From Pseudonocardia sp. ICBG1293 (GTDB taxonomy: Bacteria; Actinomycetota; Actinomycetes; Mycobacteriales; Pseudonocardiaceae): DNA of 64,000 bases. The position numbers and the translations under genes were made by a program. Positions 1-11,305 of the stretch are shown one piece after another; the first letter of the stretch is position 1; the number at the start of each line of letters is the position of its first letter. Under the pieces are notes generated by a model. It had not been told where the DNA came from. It searched no databases and saw nothing but the letters and a program-made list of their open reading frames with translations. The stretch is from NCBI RefSeq assembly GCF_020131355.1, contig NZ_JAHLEL010000006.1, positions 434,001-498,000 of the forward strand. The letters run 5' to 3'.

Positions 1-642
1 GCGATCTTCGTCGCGCTCGGCGCCGGGTGCGGGCTGCGCCAGGGGGAGGCGTTCGGCATGTCCCCGGACGACATCGACCGGAAGGCCGGCGTCCTGCACG
101 TCGTTCGGCAAGTGCGCCTCGTCGACAGCCGACTCGTGTTCGCGCCGCCCAAGCGCAACAAGACCCGCGACGTCCCGATCCCGACCAGCGTGCTGGACCT
201 GGTCGACGACCACATGAATCGGTTCCCGCCGGTGCCGGTCACGCTGCCATGGCGCACCCCGTCCGGCGAACCGACGACCGTCCCGCTGTTGATCACCGAC
301 GAGCGCGGGGGAGCGCTGCGGCGCAACCACTTCAACGAAGCCGTGTGGAACCCGGCCCGGAAGGCTGCCGGTGTCCAGAACCCGACCCGGCAGGACGGGA
401 CGCACGCACTCCGCCACTACTACGCCTCGGTCCTGCTCGACGCGGGGGAGAACATCCGGGCGCTCTCCGAGTACCTCGGCCACCACGACCCCGGGTTCAC
501 GCTCCGGACCTACACCCACCTGATGCCGTCCAGCTCGGCCCGCACCCGCCGCGCCATCGACGCCGCGTTCGGGGGCCGCGAGGATCGACCCGACGGCCCC
601 GGGCCGGCCCAGAGCGATTCACAGGTCTCTGACCTGCGGTGA
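1..642 (+). CDS. Tyrosine recombinase/integrase, C-terminal part (5' end outside window)
   Basis: Catalytic domain of a phage- or ICE-type tyrosine integrase that cuts and rejoins DNA through a covalent 3'-phosphotyrosine. The frame is open from base 1, so the N-terminal arm-binding and core-binding domains lie upstream of the window. The active-site set is visible: Arg in GLRQGE (codon 13 of the window), Lys in the PKRNKTRD hairpin, HALRHYY (HxxR), LGHHDP (second His) and the nucleophile Tyr in RTYTHL. The protein ends with a hydrophilic tail of about 35 residues. All catalytic residues are present, so this part looks functional. No tRNA or obvious att repeat follows before the convergent LysE gene. 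Family assignment is firm; the element it belongs to is not visible. Confidence 0.93.
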   Translation, partial: AIFVALGAGCGLRQGEAFGMSPDDIDRKAGVLHVVRQVRLVDSRLVFAPPKRNKTRDVPIPTSVLDLVDDHMNRFPPVPVTLPWRTPSGEPTTVPLLITDERGGALRRNHFNEAVWNPARKAAGVQNPTRQDGTHALRHYYASVLLDAGENIRALSEYLGHHDPGFTLRTYTHLMPSSSARTRRAIDAAFGGREDRPDGPGPAQSDSQVSDLR

Positions 643-718
643 CATCTGCATCCGGCTTACAGACCGGCTCGTCCGCACCCCAGCCTCCGACCTGCCGGTC
701 GACCCGGACCGGCCGGGC

Positions 719-1360
719 TCAGGTCGTGGTCGGGGAGGGGCCGAGCGCGGTCCTGACCGCGAACCCGCCGAGCACGGTGCCCGCGACCCATCGCTGGACG
801 GTCATCACCCGCGGTCGCGCGGCCAGGAACCCGGAAACCGATGCCGCGGTGAGGACGATCAGGCCGTTGACGGTGACGGCGACGGCGATCTGGACGGCCC
901 CGAGCTGGAGGAGCTGGCTCCCGGTGGCGCCGTCGGCGGGAGTGACGAACTGGGGCAGGAGCGCGGCGTACATCAGCGCGATCTTGGGGTTCAGCAGGTT
1001 GGTGAGCAGCCCCATGCCGAACAGGCGGCGGTCGCGTTCGGGGGCGAGGTCGCGGGCCTCGAACGGCGATCGCCCACCCGGGCGCAGCATGCCCCAGGCC
1101 AGCCACGCGAGGTACAGCGCTCCCGCGATCTTGACCGTGGTGTAGGCGGCGGGGACGGCAACGAACAGCGCCGAGAGACCGGCCGTCGCGGCGAGGAGAT
1201 AGCAGCCGAAGCCCACCGCGGTACCGGCCAGGGACACGAGCCCGGCGCGTCGGCCCTGCGAGATGGCTCGCGAGGTCAGGTACACCATGTTGGGTCCGGG
1301 CGTGAGGACCATGCCGAGGGCGATCACGACGACCCCCAGCGCTGCGGACGGTTCGATCAC
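719..1360 (-). CDS. LysE/RhtB family amino-acid exporter
   Basis: Integral membrane protein of 213 residues, the usual size for LysE/RhtB translocators that export amino acids or derivatives by exchange with protons. The family signature is seen near the N terminus (GMVLTPGPNMVYL), followed by the conserved glycine-rich second helix and NLLNPKIALMYAALLPQF in the central hairpin. About six hydrophobic segments are readable. The gene converges with the integrase and is followed upstream by a BKACE gene on the same strand across a gap of about 120 bases. The substrate cannot be read from sequence. Confidence 0.9.
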   Translation of the reverse strand: MIEPSAALGVVVIALGMVLTPGPNMVYLTSRAISQGRRAGLVSLAGTAVGFGCYLLAATAGLSALFVAVPAAYTTVKIAGALYLAWLAWGMLRPGGRSPFEARDLAPERDRRLFGMGLLTNLLNPKIALMYAALLPQFVTPADGATGSQLLQLGAVQIAVAVTVNGLIVLTAASVSGFLAARPRVMTVQRWVAGTVLGGFAVRTALGPSPTTT

Positions 1361-1478
1361 GGCGGCTCCCTACCGAGGGGTTCGTGACCGCGAGCCAAGC
1401 ACGGCGGTGGCCGGGTGGACCAGGGGTGCCAGGAGTGGTCTGCGTCGCGCGAGGGGCCCCGATCCGCCCCGTGGGTGC

Positions 1479-2243
1479 TCACCCCCGGGGACGGCCCCGG
1501 CGGCCCCGCGCGATCGTCAGCGCCGCCTCGACGAGCTCGGGGTTGCCCGCCGCCACCCGGCCGTCGGGCAGCTCGCCGGTGTCCTCCAGGCCGATCCGGA
1601 AGCCGTGCCCCCGCTGCACGGCCTGCCGCAGCACCGGCCAGGTCGCGGCTCCCATGCCGTGCTGGACCTGTTCGAGCGCCACGCCGTTCTCCGCGAGCAG
1701 GGACTCCATCCGGACCGCGTGGTCGCACGCCGCCGACGGTTCGGGTTCCATCGGCTCGACCACGATCCGGACGAAGCGGTCGTGCCGCCCGCGCTCGAGG
1801 AACCGCTCGACGTCGGCGACGGAGAAGACGCAGGCCTCGACACCGACGCCCCGCGCGACGAGCAGATCGGTGAGCTCGGTGATGCCGTCCTCACCCTGGT
1901 TCGCCGGGACCAGGTCGGGGAGCTCGTCCCACGCCGCGACGGTGGCCAGCCGCCGCGCCGGATCCGGCTCGATCTGGGCGAACGTCGTCATGGAGACCGG
2001 GACACCGGGGCACCGGGCACGGACCGCGCGCAGCGTGCGGCCCACCTCCTGCTCGGCGAGGGTCTCGACCCCCTCGTCGTCGAAGGCGTGCAGGTGCAGC
2101 ACGGTGGCGCCGGCCACCACGCAGGCCGCCGCGTCGGCGGCGATGTCGGCGGGGGTGCGGGGCATCGCGGGATGGTCGCTGTCGCCGTTGAGCGCCACCT
2201 GCACCGTGCGGGAGGACGGCGTCACCGGGCCGGTCGTGGTCAT
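1479..2243 (-). CDS. BKACE family (DUF849) beta-keto acid cleavage enzyme
   Basis: A 254-residue TIM-barrel protein of the BKACE family, which condenses a beta-keto acid with acetyl-CoA to give a CoA ester and acetoacetate. Visible family features are the N-terminal strand VQVALNGD, the metal-binding HxH motif in TVLHLHAFDDEG, the VSMTTFAQIEPD strand and a C-terminal RIGLEDT segment. The length is slightly below the usual 270-310 residues. The substrate is not predictable here, because no carnitine, lysine or other catabolic genes accompany it. The gene shares the strand of the LysE exporter but the gap is too large for clear co-translation. Confidence 0.82.
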   Translation of the reverse strand: MTTTGPVTPSSRTVQVALNGDSDHPAMPRTPADIAADAAACVVAGATVLHLHAFDDEGVETLAEQEVGRTLRAVRARCPGVPVSMTTFAQIEPDPARRLATVAAWDELPDLVPANQGEDGITELTDLLVARGVGVEACVFSVADVERFLERGRHDRFVRIVVEPMEPEPSAACDHAVRMESLLAENGVALEQVQHGMGAATWPVLRQAVQRGHGFRIGLEDTGELPDGRVAAGNPELVEAALTIARGRRGRPRG

Positions 2244-2377
2244 CGCGACAGCCTGTCACGACGCCCGGAGCCGGTCCCGGCCGCGGCGTCGCGAACCTGC
2301 CGGCCACCGCGGACCGGATCTGTCCTCGATCCCCGGGAGAGTCGTCCCCGACGCACCCGCACCCCCGGGAGGACCCG

Positions 2378-2971
2378 ATGTACGCACCCGCCCGCCACGA
2401 CGAGACCACCGGCCTGCTGCACTACGTCGACCAGCAGCTCGAGGCCCTGCGCTCGGCGCTGTACGGCCTCACCGAGGAGCAGGCCCGCGCCACCCCGTGC
2501 CGCAGCGCACTGTCGGTCGGTGGCCTGGTCAAGCACGCCGCCTACTGCATGCGCGGCGCGGTGCTCCGGCTGACCACCGAGGTCACCACCCAGCCCCTCG
2601 ACGCGGCGGCGGTCGCCGGGTTCACCGGCAGCTTCGCGATCGGCGACGACGAGACCGTCGCCGGCACCCTCGCCGAGTTCGACCGCGCGCGGGCCGAGCT
2701 GCTCGCCGTCGTCGCACGGACCGACCCGGGGGCGGAGTCCACGGCGCCGCCCGCGCCGTGGCACGGGATCCACGACGCCCGCCCGATCCACACCCGCTTC
2801 TACCTGGTCCACCTGGTCGAGGAGTTCGCCCGGCACGCGGGGCACGCCGACATCATCCGTGAGCAGATCGACGGTGTGGCCGTCCCCGCGCTGGTGCTCA
2901 CCCTCGCCGGGGCCCCCGCGAACGACTTCTTCACCCCGTACGAGGCCGCGCCGGGCACCGTGCGGGTCTGA
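2378..2971 (+). CDS. DinB/DUF664 family protein (mycothiol-S-transferase-like)
   Basis: A 197-residue four-helix-bundle protein of the DinB superfamily. In actinobacteria these are often metal-dependent mycothiol S-transferases or related detoxification enzymes. The start follows a good ribosome site (GGGAGG about 7 bases before the ATG). The pattern YVDQQLEALRSALYGLTEEQA near the N terminus, GLVKHAAYC (His ligand) and HTRFYLVHLVEEFARHAGHADIIREQIDG (paired His ligands) is typical of the family. Its actual substrate is unknown. It is divergent from the BKACE gene across 134 bases. Confidence 0.85.
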   Translation: MYAPARHDETTGLLHYVDQQLEALRSALYGLTEEQARATPCRSALSVGGLVKHAAYCMRGAVLRLTTEVTTQPLDAAAVAGFTGSFAIGDDETVAGTLAEFDRARAELLAVVARTDPGAESTAPPAPWHGIHDARPIHTRFYLVHLVEEFARHAGHADIIREQIDGVAVPALVLTLAGAPANDFFTPYEAAPGTVRV

Positions 2972-3089
2972 GCGTCGCCGCCCGCGCCGCCGTGCGGGCC
3001 GAGCCGGGGATCGCCACCCGTCGGTGACGCGGGGGTATCCCCGCGCCGGGCCGGTCGTTGATCAGCACGGACCCGCGCGAGGAGGACGG

Positions 3090-3794
3090 ATGCGTCGACG
3101 ACGACGGAACGGGGCGGTCGCCGCGGCCCTGGCGGTCGCGGCCCTGGTCGGGCTCGCCTCGCTGCAGCCCGCCCTGGCGATCGGCCCGTTCGGCCCCTCG
3201 GGGCGGGTGACCGTCACCCCGGCGGCGTCCAACCAGTTCGCCGGCACCCTGGACGAGGGTTCCGGCAGCCGGGTGTTCACCGCGCGCCACGGCGCTCCGC
3301 CGAACGGCGGCACCGGCGCGCTGGAGCTGGGTACCCCCGCCGACGGCGACAAGACCCAGTACATCACCGACGAGGTCGCCGGCCCGTTGTCGCGGTTCAC
3401 CGACACCAGCTACTGGGCGCTGCGCGACCCGGCGTCCCCCTCGGACGCGATGCCGTCGTTCGCGATCGCGGCAGACGTGAACGGCGGGACCCTCGAACCC
3501 CGCGACCTGTACGTGCTCACCTACCTGCCCGACCGGGCGCCCGCCGGCACCTGGACCCGCTACGACGTCGGCGCCGGCACCTTCTGCCTGACCCGGCAGA
3601 TCGGCCGGGTGGACGCCTACCGGGAGTGCCGCGACGGCGGCGAGCAGCACACCCTGGAACAGATCATGGCCGCGTACCCGCAGATGACCGGGTACGCGGC
3701 CGGGTTCAACCAGGGCGGCGGCGACGGCGGGCTGGTCGGCGCGGTGGACCTCATGCAGGTCGGCGGGCGGACCTACGACTTCGAGCCCGCCTGA
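3090..3794 (+). CDS. Secreted protein of unknown function
   Basis: A 234-residue protein with a classical Sec signal peptide: MRRRRRNG, a hydrophobic AAALAVAALVGLASL core and an ALA-type cleavage site near residue 30. I do not recognise the mature domain. It contains a WALRDPAS segment, alternating short strands and two cysteines (FCLT, YREC) that could form a disulphide, so a small beta-rich extracellular protein is likely. The ATG at 3090 is chosen because it is preceded by GAGGAGGA and by the signal peptide; a longer in-frame opening upstream has no coding character. Transcription is monocistronic, converging with the VOC gene. Confidence 0.8.
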   Translation: MRRRRRNGAVAAALAVAALVGLASLQPALAIGPFGPSGRVTVTPAASNQFAGTLDEGSGSRVFTARHGAPPNGGTGALELGTPADGDKTQYITDEVAGPLSRFTDTSYWALRDPASPSDAMPSFAIAADVNGGTLEPRDLYVLTYLPDRAPAGTWTRYDVGAGTFCLTRQIGRVDAYRECRDGGEQHTLEQIMAAYPQMTGYAAGFNQGGGDGGLVGAVDLMQVGGRTYDFEPA

Positions 3795-3806
3795 GCCACC
3801 CGGCCC

Positions 3807-4220
3807 TCAGCTCACGCAGAACTCGTTGCCCTCGGGGTCGCCCAGCGTGGTCGTGACCGGGCCCCGGTCGGCGGTCGTCCACAGCACCTGCGCCCCGAGC
3901 GCGACCAGGCGCTCCACCTCGGCGGGGGCGGCGTCCGCGCCGACCTGCAGGTCCAGGTGCATCCGGTTCTTGGCCGTCCTCGGCTCGGGGACGCGTTGCA
4001 CGAACAGCCGGGGGCCCGCGCCGCGGGCGGCCGCGACGTCCCGGAAGCGGCGGCGGTCGCCGTCGTCGAGGACCTCCTCGGGCGTCAGGTGCCCGGCGGC
4101 GAGCAGCCCGTCGACGACGGCGGTGTGGTCCTCCACCTCGTAGTGCAGCGCCGCCGCCCAGAACCGGACCAGCGCGTGCGGGTCGGTGGCGTCGAGGACG
4201 ATCTGCAGGGTCGGGGTCAC
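3807..4220 (-). CDS. VOC family (glyoxalase/bleomycin resistance-like) protein
   Basis: A 137-residue vicinal-oxygen-chelate protein. These small metal-binding beta-alpha-beta-beta-beta modules cover glyoxalases, antibiotic-binding proteins and dioxygenases. The C-terminal GDPEGNEFCVS is the typical last VOC strand with its Glu ligand, and NRMHLDLQV carries the His of the second module. The GTG start at 4220 gives the normal N terminus TPTLQIVLDATDP; the frame remains open far upstream but only as antisense to the divergent LysR gene. The two genes share a 99-base divergent promoter region, so the LysR product may regulate it (inference). Confidence 0.85.
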   Translation of the reverse strand: MTPTLQIVLDATDPHALVRFWAAALHYEVEDHTAVVDGLLAAGHLTPEEVLDDGDRRRFRDVAAARGAGPRLFVQRVPEPRTAKNRMHLDLQVGADAAPAEVERLVALGAQVLWTTADRGPVTTTLGDPEGNEFCVS

Positions 4221-4319
4221 GACGGCGATCCTCGCCCACGACGCGGACAACCGCGGTCCGCATCGACGGCCGCGGCTCCGGGGACGGCACTGCGTACGGC
4301 ACAGCCGTAGGCTCGGCCG

Positions 4320-5237
4320 GTGCAGTACGACTTCACCGATCTGCGGCTGTTCCTGCACGTCGTCGCCGAGGGGTCCATCACCGGCGGCGCCGCGCGGGCG
4401 AACCTGAGCCTGCCGTCGGCGAGCGCGCGGGTGCGGGCCCTGGAACGCCACGCCGGGGTGGAGCTGCTGGCCCGCGAGCGACGCGGGGTGCGCACCACCC
4501 CGGCCGGGCGTGCGCTGGCCCGACACGCCCGCGACGTCCTGGACCGGGCGGCCCGCCTGGACGGCGCCATCGCCTCCTACGCCCGTCCGGTCAGCGCCCC
4601 GCTGTCGCTGCTCGCGGGGAGCTCGGCGATGCACGACCTGGTGCCGCGCGCGGTGACGGCGTTCCTGCTGGCCCGGCCGGAGTCCGACGTCGACGTCACG
4701 CTCCGGCGCAGCGCCGAGACCGCCCGCACCCTGCGCGACGGCGGTGCCGACCTCGGCATCGTGCTCGACGACGTCGCGGCCGCACACGGCCTGGCCGCCG
4801 AGCCGCTGTGCGACGACTCGCTGGTCGTGGTGGGCGCCCGGGACGGCGTCCTCGACGGGCGGACGACGATCGGGTTCGCCGACGCCGCCGAGCACCCGAT
4901 GGTCGGGATGGCCGCGTCGGCGCCGCTGCAGCTCTCGCTGGACGCCCACGCGCGGGCTGCCGGCCTGGCCCCGCGCCACCGCACCCGCGCCGCCGACCTC
5001 GGGACGGTCGTGGCTCTCGCCGAGGCGGGCGCCGGGCTCGCCGTGGTGCCGCGCCGTGCGGTCGCGGTGCCGGCCCGCGCCGGGCGGCTGCAGGTGTGTG
5101 CCCTCGACGAGCCGTGGGCGCGCCGGGCGCTGACGCTGTGCCGGGGCGCGGCGCTGGAGCGTGGCTCGCCCGGCTGGCCCGCCGTCTCCGCGCTCGCCGA
5201 TCACGTCCGGGCTGCCTCTGTCCCGGCCGAAGGCTGA
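4320..5237 (+). CDS. LysR family transcriptional regulator
   Basis: A 305-residue LysR-type regulator of normal length. The N-terminal winged HTH is clear (FTDLRLFLHVVAEGSITGGAARANLSLPSASARVRALE, then GVELLARERRGVRTTPAG). The periplasmic-binding-like effector domain runs from about residue 90 and contains the usual GGADLGIV and GAGLAVVPRRAV segments. The start codon is GTG. It is divergent from the VOC gene 99 bases away, the classic arrangement for a LysR regulator and its target. The effector cannot be read from sequence. Confidence 0.93.
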   Translation: MQYDFTDLRLFLHVVAEGSITGGAARANLSLPSASARVRALERHAGVELLARERRGVRTTPAGRALARHARDVLDRAARLDGAIASYARPVSAPLSLLAGSSAMHDLVPRAVTAFLLARPESDVDVTLRRSAETARTLRDGGADLGIVLDDVAAAHGLAAEPLCDDSLVVVGARDGVLDGRTTIGFADAAEHPMVGMAASAPLQLSLDAHARAAGLAPRHRTRAADLGTVVALAEAGAGLAVVPRRAVAVPARAGRLQVCALDEPWARRALTLCRGAALERGSPGWPAVSALADHVRAASVPAEG

Positions 5238-5288
5238 GGCCGGAACTTCCGCATTGTCGTCCGAGGCCGGCGGGCCGATCCTCGTCCC

Positions 5289-5798
5289 ATGCCCCCCGAC
5301 GACCCGACCGATCCCGTCGAGCGGGCCCTCTCCGGTCTGCGACGGGTCGTCGTGCCGGCCGCCGCCGGGCTGCTCCTGCTGCTCGCGATCGCGCTGGGCA
5401 GTGCGGCCGAACGCGAGCTGGGCACGGCGGCGGGGGGTGACCTGCTGGCGGCGACCGTGCTGGCCGCCACCACCGGGCCGGGGCCCGCGCGGGTCGGCTG
5501 GACCGACGCCGACGGCCGCACGCACACCGCGACGGTGGTGCTCCGCGGCCGCGCCGACCCGGGCCGGACGGTCGGGCTGTGGCTCGGCCCGGACGGTGCG
5601 CCCGCCCTGCCGGAGCACCCGACCGGGATCCGCACCGCCGGGATCCTGGGCGCCGCGTCCGTGCTCGTCGTGGGCGGTGCGGTGCTGGCGGCGGTGTACG
5701 CCGGCGCCGGCGTGGCGGCCCGGGCGCGGGCCTCGGCACGCCTGGACCGGGAGTGGCGTGCGGTCGAGGCGCACTGGCGGGGGCCGGCCGGCGGCTGA
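5289..5798 (+). CDS. Conserved actinobacterial two-TM membrane protein
   Basis: A 169-residue protein with a short cytoplasmic N terminus, a first membrane helix at about residues 22-42 (VVVPAAAGLLLLLAIALG), an extracytoplasmic beta-rich loop of about 65 residues and a second helix at about 115-138 (AGILGAASVLVVGGAVLAAVYAG) followed by a charged tail. This two-helix layout with a small external domain recurs in mycobacterial and pseudonocardial conserved membrane proteins of unknown role. No catalytic motif is visible. It is followed at 66 bases by a small helical protein on the same strand. Confidence 0.75.
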   Translation: MPPDDPTDPVERALSGLRRVVVPAAAGLLLLLAIALGSAAERELGTAAGGDLLAATVLAATTGPGPARVGWTDADGRTHTATVVLRGRADPGRTVGLWLGPDGAPALPEHPTGIRTAGILGAASVLVVGGAVLAAVYAGAGVAARARASARLDREWRAVEAHWRGPAGG

Positions 5799-5863
5799 GC
5801 CGGAACTGTCGGTGCCCGGGTGCAGCATCCGTCCCGACCCGCCGCCGAGCCCCGGAGGACCCC

Positions 5864-6340
5864 GTGGACCAGCCCGCCGCCACCGACCCCGTCATGGACG
5901 CCGTCGGCGCCGCCGTCGAGGCGGGCCGCGCCGGTGACCGGGCCGGGGCCCGCGCCCGGTTCGGCGCCCTGTGGGAGCAGGTGACCGCCGACGGTGACCC
6001 GTTCCACCGGTGCGCGCTGGCGCACTACGCCGCCGACGTGCAGGACGACCCGCACGCCGAGCTGGTGTGGGACGAGCGCGCGCTGGCCGCCGCGGACGAG
6101 CTGACCGACGAGCGCGCCCGGCGCCACCACGCGGGGCTGACCGTCGGCGGGTTCCTGCCGTCGCTGCACCTGAACCTGGCCGACGTGCACCGGCGCCTCG
6201 GCGACGACGACCGGGCGCGCCACCACCTGACCCTGGCCCGGGGGCGGGTGGGGGCGCTGCCGGACGACGGCTACGGGACGATGATCCGTGCCGGGATCGA
6301 CCGCTGCGGCGAACGCCTCGACCGCGGGGACCGCGGGTGA
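5864..6340 (+). CDS. Small TPR-like helical protein, hypothetical
   Basis: A 158-residue soluble protein starting at a GTG preceded by GGAGGA. It is helix-rich and resembles a tetratricopeptide-type repeat: AGDRAGARARFGALWEQV, ELVWDERALAAADEL and LHLNLADVHRRLGDDDRARHHLTLARG have the spacing of small and large hydrophobic positions seen in TPRs. I know of no defined function for it. It converges with secDF, its stop lying 11 bases from the secDF stop. Confidence 0.75.
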   Translation: MDQPAATDPVMDAVGAAVEAGRAGDRAGARARFGALWEQVTADGDPFHRCALAHYAADVQDDPHAELVWDERALAAADELTDERARRHHAGLTVGGFLPSLHLNLADVHRRLGDDDRARHHLTLARGRVGALPDDGYGTMIRAGIDRCGERLDRGDRG

Positions 6341-6351
6341 GGGGGCCGGAC

Positions 6352-8658
<2,307 letters not shown>

Positions 8659-9282
8659 AGGGGATCCTCGGCGGCGGGCGCCCCGGTCGGGACCGGGGCA
8701 CGGCGGGGTGGAGCGGGAGGGCGGCGGACGCGGCGGACCGGCGGGGTCGTCCGGTCAGGCCCGTGGGGGTCCTCGCGACCCGATGTCCGCGCCGGTCCCG
8801 GGGCTCGGGGCGGTGGCGGGGATCCGGTCCGACGGCATCGGGCGCGCCGTGCGCCGTCCCGGCCGCGTCGAGGACCAGCACGTCCAGGGCGGGGCCGGGA
8901 TGACCGGTCGCGTCCGGGGCGACCGGGCCGTCGTGGGCCGAGCGGCCGAGCCCCGCGGGCCGGGGTGCCTCGGCGGGCGCGACGTCCTGCCCGACCGACG
9001 CCGCCGCCGTGGCCGGCACGGCCTCGGCGGTCAGGGGCCCGGCGAGCGGGGCGAGCGCGGCGACCAGCGACAGCAGCAGCACCGCGACGAGGCGGCGGGC
9101 GGGGCTGCGGGTCGTGCGCACGAGAGGGTGATCCGTCCGGTTCGGGGGTTTCCGGGGGCGACGGTACCGGTCACCGCGGCGGCGCCACCGGCGCAGGGGT
9201 CGGGCTGGGGGGCGCGCGACCGTCCCGGTTCGGCACAATCGCGCTCGCACCACCCGGCGAAGACCCCGAGAGGACGACTCAC

Positions 9283-11223
9283 GTGAGCACGGATCCGTCG
9301 ACCAGCCAGAGGACCGACTCCGCGGAGACCGGTGGCGGCACGACCGGCGGCGAGACGATCGAGTTCCAGGCCGAGGCCCGTCAGCTGCTGCGGTTGATGA
9401 TCCACTCGATCTACTCGAACAAGGACGTCTTCCTGCGCGAGCTGATCTCCAACGCCTCGGACGCGCTGGACAAGCTCCGCCTCGCGGCCTACCAGGACAA
9501 GGACCTGGGTGCCGACACCGAGGACCTCCACGTCGAGCTCGTGCCGGACGCCGAGGGCCGCACCCTCACCGTCCGCGACAACGGCATCGGCATGACCCGC
9601 GACGAGGTCGTCGACCTGATCGGCACGATCGCGCGGTCGGGCACCGCGGAGCTCCTCGCGAAGCTCAGGGAGGCCGGTGACGACGCCCGCCAGGAGCTGA
9701 TCGGGCAGTTCGGCGTCGGCTTCTACTCCTCGTTCATGGTGGCCGACCGCGTCGAGCTGGTCACGTGCAAGGCCGGCGCGGGCGAGGGCGTGCGGTGGAC
9801 CTCGACCGGGGAGGGCACCTACACGATCGAGCCGGTCGCCGACGCGCCGCAGGGCACGGCGGTCATCCTGCACCTCAAGGCCTCCGACGCCGAGGACCAG
9901 CTGCACGACTACGCCGACCCCTCGGTCCTGCGCCGCATCGTGAAGACCTACTCCGACTTCATCACCTGGCCGGTCCGCATGCCCGCCCAGGGCGTGGAGG
10001 AACCCGGGTCCGAGTCCGGGCCCGAGACGCTGAACTCGATGAAGGCGCTGTGGGCGCGCCCGCAGAAGGACGTGTCCGACGAGGAATACGCCGAGTTCTA
10101 CCGGCACGTCAGCCACGACTGGCAGGAGCCGCTGGAGACGATCCGGCTCGCCGCCGAGGGCACCTTCGAGTACCAGGCGCTGCTGTTCCTGCCGAAGGTC
10201 GCACCGATGGACCTCTACATGCGCGAGGCCCGCCGCGGTGTCCAGCTCTACGTCCGGCGCGTGTTCATCATGGACGACTGCGAGGCGCTCGTCCCCGAGT
10301 ACCTGCGGTTCGTCAAGGGTGTCGTCGACGCCGCGGACCTGTCGCTGAACGTGTCGCGGGAGATCCTGCAGCAGGACCGCCAGATCTCCGCGATCCGCAG
10401 GCGCCTGGTGAAGAAGGTGCTGTCGGTGATCGGCGCGCTGCGCGACACCGAGCCGGAGAAGTACGCCACCTTCTGGGAGCAGTGCGGCCGCGCGCTGAAG
10501 GAGGGGCTGCTCTCCGACGCCGACAACCGCGACACCATCCTCGGGGCCTCGGCGTTCGCGACCACCCACGACGCCGACGCGCCGACCTCGCTCGCGGCCT
10601 ACAAGGAGCGGATGCACGAGGGCCAGGACGCGATCTACTACATGACCGGGGACTCGCGGACCGCGATCGAGGCCTCGCCGCACATGGAGGCCTTCCGGGA
10701 CAAGGGCTACGAGGTCCTGCTGCTGACCGACCCGGTCGACGAGGTGTGGGTCGACGCCGTCGACGGCTTCGACGGCACCCCGCTGCGCTCCATCGCCAAG
10801 GGGCAGGTCGACCTGCAGACCGAGGAGGAGAAGGAGGAGGCGGCGGCGAAGCAGACCGAGTTCGCCGACCTCTGCACCTGGATGGGCGAGGTGCTCACCG
10901 AGGACGTCAAGGAGGTCCGGCTCTCCACCCGGCTGACCACCTCGCCGGCCGTCCTCGTCGGCGACGAGTTCGACATGACCCCGACCCTGGAGAAGATGTA
11001 CCGGGCGATGGGGCAGGAGCCGCCGAAGGTGAAGCGGATCCTCGAGCTGAACCCGTCGCACCCCCTGGTCACCGGACTGCGCGACGCGCGGGCCGCCGGG
11101 AAGGACGAGAGCGGCACGGTCGAGCTGCTGCACGGCATGGCGCTGCTGGCCGAGGGTGGCGAGCTCGCCGACCCGTCGCGGTTCGTGGGGCTGCTCGCGG
11201 AGCGCCTGCAGCACTCGCTCTGA
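9283..11223 (+). CDS. htpG: Molecular chaperone HtpG (Hsp90)
   Basis: A 646-residue bacterial Hsp90, a dimeric ATP-dependent chaperone in the cytosol. The N-terminal GHKL ATPase domain shows the family motifs SNKDVFLRELISNASDALDK, DNGIGM and GQFGVGFYSSFMV. The middle domain follows, with RGVQLYVRRVFI and VDAADLSLNVSREILQQDRQI, and then the C-terminal dimerisation domain. Compared with E. coli the first 25 or so residues are a Ser/Thr/Gly-rich extension. The GTG start at 9283 is preceded by GAGAGGA. The frame is open for 3.2 kb upstream, but that part is antisense to secDF and is not coding. A large dyad sits 35 bases after the stop. Confidence 0.97.
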   Translation: MSTDPSTSQRTDSAETGGGTTGGETIEFQAEARQLLRLMIHSIYSNKDVFLRELISNASDALDKLRLAAYQDKDLGADTEDLHVELVPDAEGRTLTVRDNGIGMTRDEVVDLIGTIARSGTAELLAKLREAGDDARQELIGQFGVGFYSSFMVADRVELVTCKAGAGEGVRWTSTGEGTYTIEPVADAPQGTAVILHLKASDAEDQLHDYADPSVLRRIVKTYSDFITWPVRMPAQGVEEPGSESGPETLNSMKALWARPQKDVSDEEYAEFYRHVSHDWQEPLETIRLAAEGTFEYQALLFLPKVAPMDLYMREARRGVQLYVRRVFIMDDCEALVPEYLRFVKGVVDAADLSLNVSREILQQDRQISAIRRRLVKKVLSVIGALRDTEPEKYATFWEQCGRALKEGLLSDADNRDTILGASAFATTHDADAPTSLAAYKERMHEGQDAIYYMTGDSRTAIEASPHMEAFRDKGYEVLLLTDPVDEVWVDAVDGFDGTPLRSIAKGQVDLQTEEEKEEAAAKQTEFADLCTWMGEVLTEDVKEVRLSTRLTTSPAVLVGDEFDMTPTLEKMYRAMGQEPPKVKRILELNPSHPLVTGLRDARAAGKDESGTVELLHGMALLAEGGELADPSRFVGLLAERLQHSL

Positions 11224-11257
11224 GCCGGGCGGCGTGGGGGACCGTGCCGCACTGATG

Positions 11258-11299
11258 GCCACGACACCTGAAGAACTGCTCAGGTGTCGTGGCTATGCT
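11258..11299 (+). promoter_or_regulatory. Perfect 14-bp inverted repeat plus -10 element before a binding lipoprotein gene
   Basis: GCCACGACACCTGA (11258-11271) is repeated inverted as TCAGGTGTCGTGGC (11280-11293) with an 8-base spacer. It is followed directly by TATGCT (11294-11299), which fits an actinobacterial -10 box 6-7 bases before the GTG start at 11306, so the mRNA may be leaderless. The dyad would then cover the -35 region and act as a repressor operator. Alternatively it is the htpG terminator, but there is no T tract. Which of the two is inference. Confidence 0.55.
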
Positions 11300-11305
11300 G
11301 TCGTG

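Noticed and set aside
640-720. attachment site or tRNA fragment after the integrase
   Set aside because: No tRNA-like 3' end or repeated core could be found in the window; only a short CAGGTC-TCT-GACCTG dyad inside the integrase end.
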